From contig JAUVDV010000020.1 of the NCBI GenBank assembly GCA_030595125.1, forward strand, positions 1-64,000: a DNA stretch of 64,000 bases, read 5' to 3'. The DNA comes from Deltaproteobacteria bacterium. Lineage in GTDB: Bacteria; Myxococcota_A; Polyangia; JAAYKL01. This document shows positions 60,953 to 64,000 of the stretch, piece by piece. Position 1 is the stretch's first letter. Every line of letters begins with the position of its first letter. A model generated the notes under the pieces. The model made no database searches, was not told the origin of the DNA, and saw only the letters and a program-made list of their open reading frames with translations. Made by a program: the position numbers and the translations under genes.

Positions 60953-62077
60953 GTGATAATTACTCGGATGTTTTACAATCGAAATTGCCAACTTCCCATC
61001 AAAAACGTGTTTTGCGCGTTTGGGGTGATGATCTGCCTGCTGTTGCCTCTTGTTTCGTGGGCCCAGGACGAAACACCGGCGCACAGACCCGTAAAGTGCC
61101 CGGTGGAAAAATGTCTTATCGTCGAGTACGAAGAGTCGCTTGCGGGGGAGGCCGCCTCTCTCGTGGACGCGCTGGCCATCCGCCTCGCCCGATATAATAT
61201 GACCGTTCGTATCGGGGCGGGAGCTGCGGATCCCGAGATCACCGTCGAAGAAACTGAGGAGAATGAGGCTGCGTCTGATGCAGACAAACAATGGTTCTGG
61301 GTCGTCCATTTGAGGCGACTCTCCGGGGAGTACATCCTGCTGGCAGTAGACAACCTGGCCACCTCTAAAGGGGACGACGTGGTCCGGGAGATCAGGCGGA
61401 CCGAGAGTATCGGATCAACGGCGTGGACCATGGCAATAGTGGTAGAGGAGGCGGTTACCCCTTATCTGGAAAAGGGAGCCGGCGCCGCCCTCGGAGCCGG
61501 GCTGGCCATCATAGAGCCGCCGGCGGTGGGGGGCGTGAAGAAGGAGCATCCCGTCGAGGAAACGGGGTATCCGTATATAAGGAGCCTGGGCCTTGCCCTG
61601 ACCATGTACACGGTGCTGGAGACGGGCGACTTTATCGCAGGACCTCGTTTTACGCTGGAAGGAGCGTTCTCCAAAAGGGTGACGACGTCCCTGTCGATTG
61701 CCTGGGCCGGGTGGTCCGACTTCCATGCCCACGACGTGGATGGATCCCAGAGCCTTGTTCCCATCGACATCTTGTTCGGCTATGCCATCCTTCCCGGTCG
61801 TATGGTGGAGCTCGCAATATTGGCCGGGGTATCCGTGGGCTTTGCCGTGTACAAGACATCGGGGCCGCAAAGGGATCGCCTCGACCTGCTTTTCGAGCCT
61901 TCCGGTCAAGCTCTTTTAAGGGCCGTCTTCCACATCTACGGACCCCTGACGATTTACGCGGACGGCGGTGTGGCGTTGCCTTTCGTGCGCGACGTGCTCA
62001 AAAATCAAGGTCAAGTCGTATACGAACGCGGTTGGATTGTCCCTGTTTTCGATATTGGTATACAATTGTGGTTGTGA
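60953..62077 (+). CDS. Exported outer-membrane barrel-like protein
   Basis: A 374-residue protein (GTG 60953, or ATG 60968) with a hydrophobic signal ending LVSWAQDE. Residues ~45-190 hold a soluble domain with two cysteines (CPVEKC) and an acidic insertion; from ~205 there are amphipathic strands ending FDIGIQLWL, typical of a barrel. No named family. It is followed by the ECF sigma gene after 54 bases. Confidence 0.6.
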   Translation: MIITRMFYNRNCQLPIKNVFCAFGVMICLLLPLVSWAQDETPAHRPVKCPVEKCLIVEYEESLAGEAASLVDALAIRLARYNMTVRIGAGAADPEITVEETEENEAASDADKQWFWVVHLRRLSGEYILLAVDNLATSKGDDVVREIRRTESIGSTAWTMAIVVEEAVTPYLEKGAGAALGAGLAIIEPPAVGGVKKEHPVEETGYPYIRSLGLALTMYTVLETGDFIAGPRFTLEGAFSKRVTTSLSIAWAGWSDFHAHDVDGSQSLVPIDILFGYAILPGRMVELAILAGVSVGFAVYKTSGPQRDRLDLLFEPSGQALLRAVFHIYGPLTIYADGGVALPFVRDVLKNQGQVVYERGWIVPVFDIGIQLWL

Positions 62078-62131
62078 AGAAGGATTGAAAAAAAGTAATG
62101 CAACTACAATAGGTTTTCATAATCAACAGTA

Positions 62132-62794
62132 ATGACGGCGACTAATAAAAAGGATGGCAAGAAAAGAACGCGATCTCGTGAGGGGAAAGCCATGTCCGTT
62201 GGTGTGATCGAAAAACTCGGTATTGTCGCAAAGCGAAAGGCCAGGGTCGATCCGGTCGCCGATATCGTTGCGAGCGCCAAGGAGGGTGATCCCGCCGCAT
62301 TCAGGCAATTGTTCGAAAAGCACGTAGCGGGAGTTCACCGTCATCTTTCTCTGTTGATCGGCCCCAATGAGGACGTCGACGATCTGGTTCAATTAGTTTT
62401 CCTGAACGTTTATCAGTCCATCGGAAGATTCAGGGGCAAGTCGGCGTTTTCTACATGGTTGTTCAGAATAACAATCAACGTGGCCCGGCAGGAGATCCGG
62501 ATGCGGGGCCGCCGACGGAGGCTGTCCACTGCCATATGCGAGGTGAGCAAGGTTGCAAGAAGCGGAGTCAAGCATACCCCGGAGAGATCCCTGTCCACCT
62601 GGCAGCAAATCTATAAGGTGCTGGACAGGCTCTCTCCCAAGAAGAGGGAAACGTTCATTTTATACATGTACGAGGGATATTCTCTGGAGGAGATTGCCCG
62701 TCTTCTGGGATCGTCGGTGTCCACTATCGGGTCGAGGTTACAGGCCGGACGCAAGGAAATCCTTGCGATAATGGCGAGCGAGAAGAAGAGATGA
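62132..62794 (+). CDS. ECF-type RNA polymerase sigma factor
   Basis: A 220-residue sigma-70 family member. Region 2 is FRQLFEKHVAGVHRHL...DVDDLVQLVFLNVYQSIGRFRGKSAFSTWLFRI; region 4 is LDRLSPKKRETFILYMYEGYSLEEIARLLGSSVSTIGSRL. A basic, low-complexity extension of ~50 residues precedes region 2. Its stop overlaps the next gene by ATGA, the usual arrangement of a sigma factor and its membrane regulator. Confidence 0.9.
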   Translation: MTATNKKDGKKRTRSREGKAMSVGVIEKLGIVAKRKARVDPVADIVASAKEGDPAAFRQLFEKHVAGVHRHLSLLIGPNEDVDDLVQLVFLNVYQSIGRFRGKSAFSTWLFRITINVARQEIRMRGRRRRLSTAICEVSKVARSGVKHTPERSLSTWQQIYKVLDRLSPKKRETFILYMYEGYSLEEIARLLGSSVSTIGSRLQAGRKEILAIMASEKKR

Positions 62795-64000
62795 GCAGGC
62801 GAAGAAGCGAGTGTGGTCGCGCCATGCGCGATTTCCTGAGGCAAGACAGCCTCGACGCAGTGCGCCGGGGGCGCCTGGAGCTGCACTTGCGTCGGTGCGA
62901 TATTTGCCGCGCCGCCGCCGATGGCCTGACCGTCATCGCGGGCGCCAGGCCCAAAATGCAACCGATCGAGGATGTCCACAGCGCCAGGATCTACGACCGT
63001 CTCATCCCTGCGGTCCACGAAATCGCCGTTGATCTGGCGTCTGCGAAGAAAAAACCAACCCGCGTGTTCACCCCCATCTTCGGGCTCGGTGCTGCTGCTG
63101 CGGCCGTTGTGGCGGTGGTGGTGGTTGTTGGTCTCCTCCCGGATTCGCAGGAGGTTGCCAGTCCCGTCGCGGTGCAGGCGGATCAGACCATTTCGGAGAT
63201 AACCCATAACGCGACCATGGATCGATGCGAGGGCACGGCCATCGTCGACGGCCGCAAAATCGGCGGCGCGGACGGTTCCTTCGCAGTTCGCCTCGGCACC
63301 GAGATAGCTGTCAACGATGGTGGAAGGTTCAATTTCCGCATAGGACATGTCGCGCGGGTGGCCCTGGTCGGTGATACGAGATGGAGGATCAGCAATATCA
63401 CCGAGGACCTCATGGAGATGGAGCTGGACATGGGGCGCATCGCTGTAGAGTTCGACGGCAGCGGCGGACGGATGCTGGACATCCGCACCCCGGACTCCAT
63501 CGTGCGGGTTCGGGGAACCATGTTCATGGTGGAGGTCGTTCCCAACGGCGGCACGCAGGTCAGCGTTTTCGAAGGGCGCGTCGACGTGGTTTCTCTTCGT
63601 GGAACCAACAGGACAGTCGAGTTGACCGGGGGCAAGCTCGTATCCATCCCCTTCTCGCGGGAGGGTGTCGTGGATATCGGGGACGGACAGCGAGCACTGG
63701 CCGGCGAGATCATCGATCTGGAGGATAGCTTCGTGGCCACCGCCGGAAGGCTGGTGCATTTCGACGGAAGTCCGCGACGCGTGAAAGTGGAGGTCGAAGG
63801 TCGACTCCTCGGATATTCGCCGCTGACCGTGAGGCTCCCGGACGGACCGGTACAATATCGTCTCTCCTCGCCGGGCATGGAGCCGCTGGAATCCAGGCTG
63901 GCCCACGAGCAGGTGGGGGAGAGTGTATCCTTTGAGTTGGCCCCTGCTGCCCATTATCAACCCGTGGTTACCGCCGCCGCCGATCGACACGATGCGCAAA
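62791..64000 (+). CDS. Anti-sigma-like membrane protein with FecR and PEGA domains (partial)
   Basis: Open from ATG 62791 to the window end, at least 403 residues, with no stop. Near residue 35, HLRRCDICR fits the HxxxCxxC zinc motif of anti-sigma factors. One membrane helix follows (~95-117), then an extracytoplasmic FecR-type domain (IRTPDSIVRVRGTMFMVEV...VFEGRVDV) and a PEGA-like domain (VKVEVEGRLLGYSPLTVRLPDGP). It should hold the ECF sigma factor at the membrane and sense an envelope signal. The 3' end is cut off. Confidence 0.85.
   Translation, partial: MSRRRSECGRAMRDFLRQDSLDAVRRGRLELHLRRCDICRAAADGLTVIAGARPKMQPIEDVHSARIYDRLIPAVHEIAVDLASAKKKPTRVFTPIFGLGAAAAAVVAVVVVVGLLPDSQEVASPVAVQADQTISEITHNATMDRCEGTAIVDGRKIGGADGSFAVRLGTEIAVNDGGRFNFRIGHVARVALVGDTRWRISNITEDLMEMELDMGRIAVEFDGSGGRMLDIRTPDSIVRVRGTMFMVEVVPNGGTQVSVFEGRVDVVSLRGTNRTVELTGGKLVSIPFSREGVVDIGDGQRALAGEIIDLEDSFVATAGRLVHFDGSPRRVKVEVEGRLLGYSPLTVRLPDGPVQYRLSSPGMEPLESRLAHEQVGESVSFELAPAAHYQPVVTAAADRHDAQ

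Overview
The window looks like a chromosomal segment of an uncultured delta-type proteobacterium (Myxococcota or a related lineage). This is inferred from gene content: a PEGA-tailed Ser/Thr kinase, a response regulator with a DUF4388/PATAN domain, an ECF sigma/FecR-type pair, many secreted lipoproteins with Ser-Asp linkers, Cys-rich lipoproteins and a TonB_C-TonB-receptor fusion. Base composition is moderately GC-rich. Genes are dense, and no gap exceeds about 200 bases. I saw no rRNA, tRNA, CRISPR array, integrase or transposase.

Layout. 0.2-7.1 kb: an autoregulated Fic enzyme, an MFS transporter with a large extracytoplasmic insert, a membrane GAF-GGDEF cyclase, and an XRE/ImmA-peptidase gene overlapping a PIN-like toxin gene. 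7.2-18.6 kb: housekeeping and signalling (TrkA, CheY-like, GAF protein, NtrC-type regulator, aspartate kinase), a Tat-lipoprotein peptide deformylase, a barrel protein, a REC-PATAN-TPR membrane protein, a DUF502 protein and a Cys-rich lipoprotein. 18.7-24.5 kb: an isolated ketosynthase pair, an ABC-F ATPase flanked by a DsbA-like gene and a remnant of a DsbA-like gene end, and a rhodanese-MauE-DsbA operon. 24.6-34.1 kb: Ser/Thr kinase, a 13-repeat surface protein, and a four-gene RND efflux operon with 4-base overlaps led by a GbsR/MarR regulator. 34.2-35.3 kb: Smr protein and a VapBC-like module. 35.3-44.0 kb: an island of secreted or lipid-anchored proteins, four with Ser-Asp linkers, including a dikinase-like lipoprotein. 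44.0-48.4 kb: EamA transporter, BrnT/CopG toxin-antitoxin pair, a zinc-ribbon membrane protein and a TonB receptor. 48.4-53.6 kb: RimO, a PurF-like protein without the N-terminal cysteine, PurB and a hydrolase. 53.6-57.2 kb: a three-gene operon (nucleotidyltransferase fused to a dehydroquinate-synthase-like cyclase, SDR, PfkB kinase). 57.2-64 kb: ornithine aminotransferase, RpoH, FdhD, a pteridine-reductase-like SDR, a barrel protein, and an ECF sigma factor overlapping a membrane FecR/PEGA protein cut by the window end.

The strongest candidate for an undescribed system is the 53.6-57.2 kb operon. Together its domains (cyclase, dehydrogenase, kinase, nucleotidyltransferase) would make a compact route to a nucleotide-activated cyclitol. 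A REP-like palindrome relic lies exactly at the fusion linker of its first gene. Other unusual items are the exported peptide deformylase, the surface dikinase-like lipoprotein, the Cys-less PurF and the orphan ketosynthase pair.
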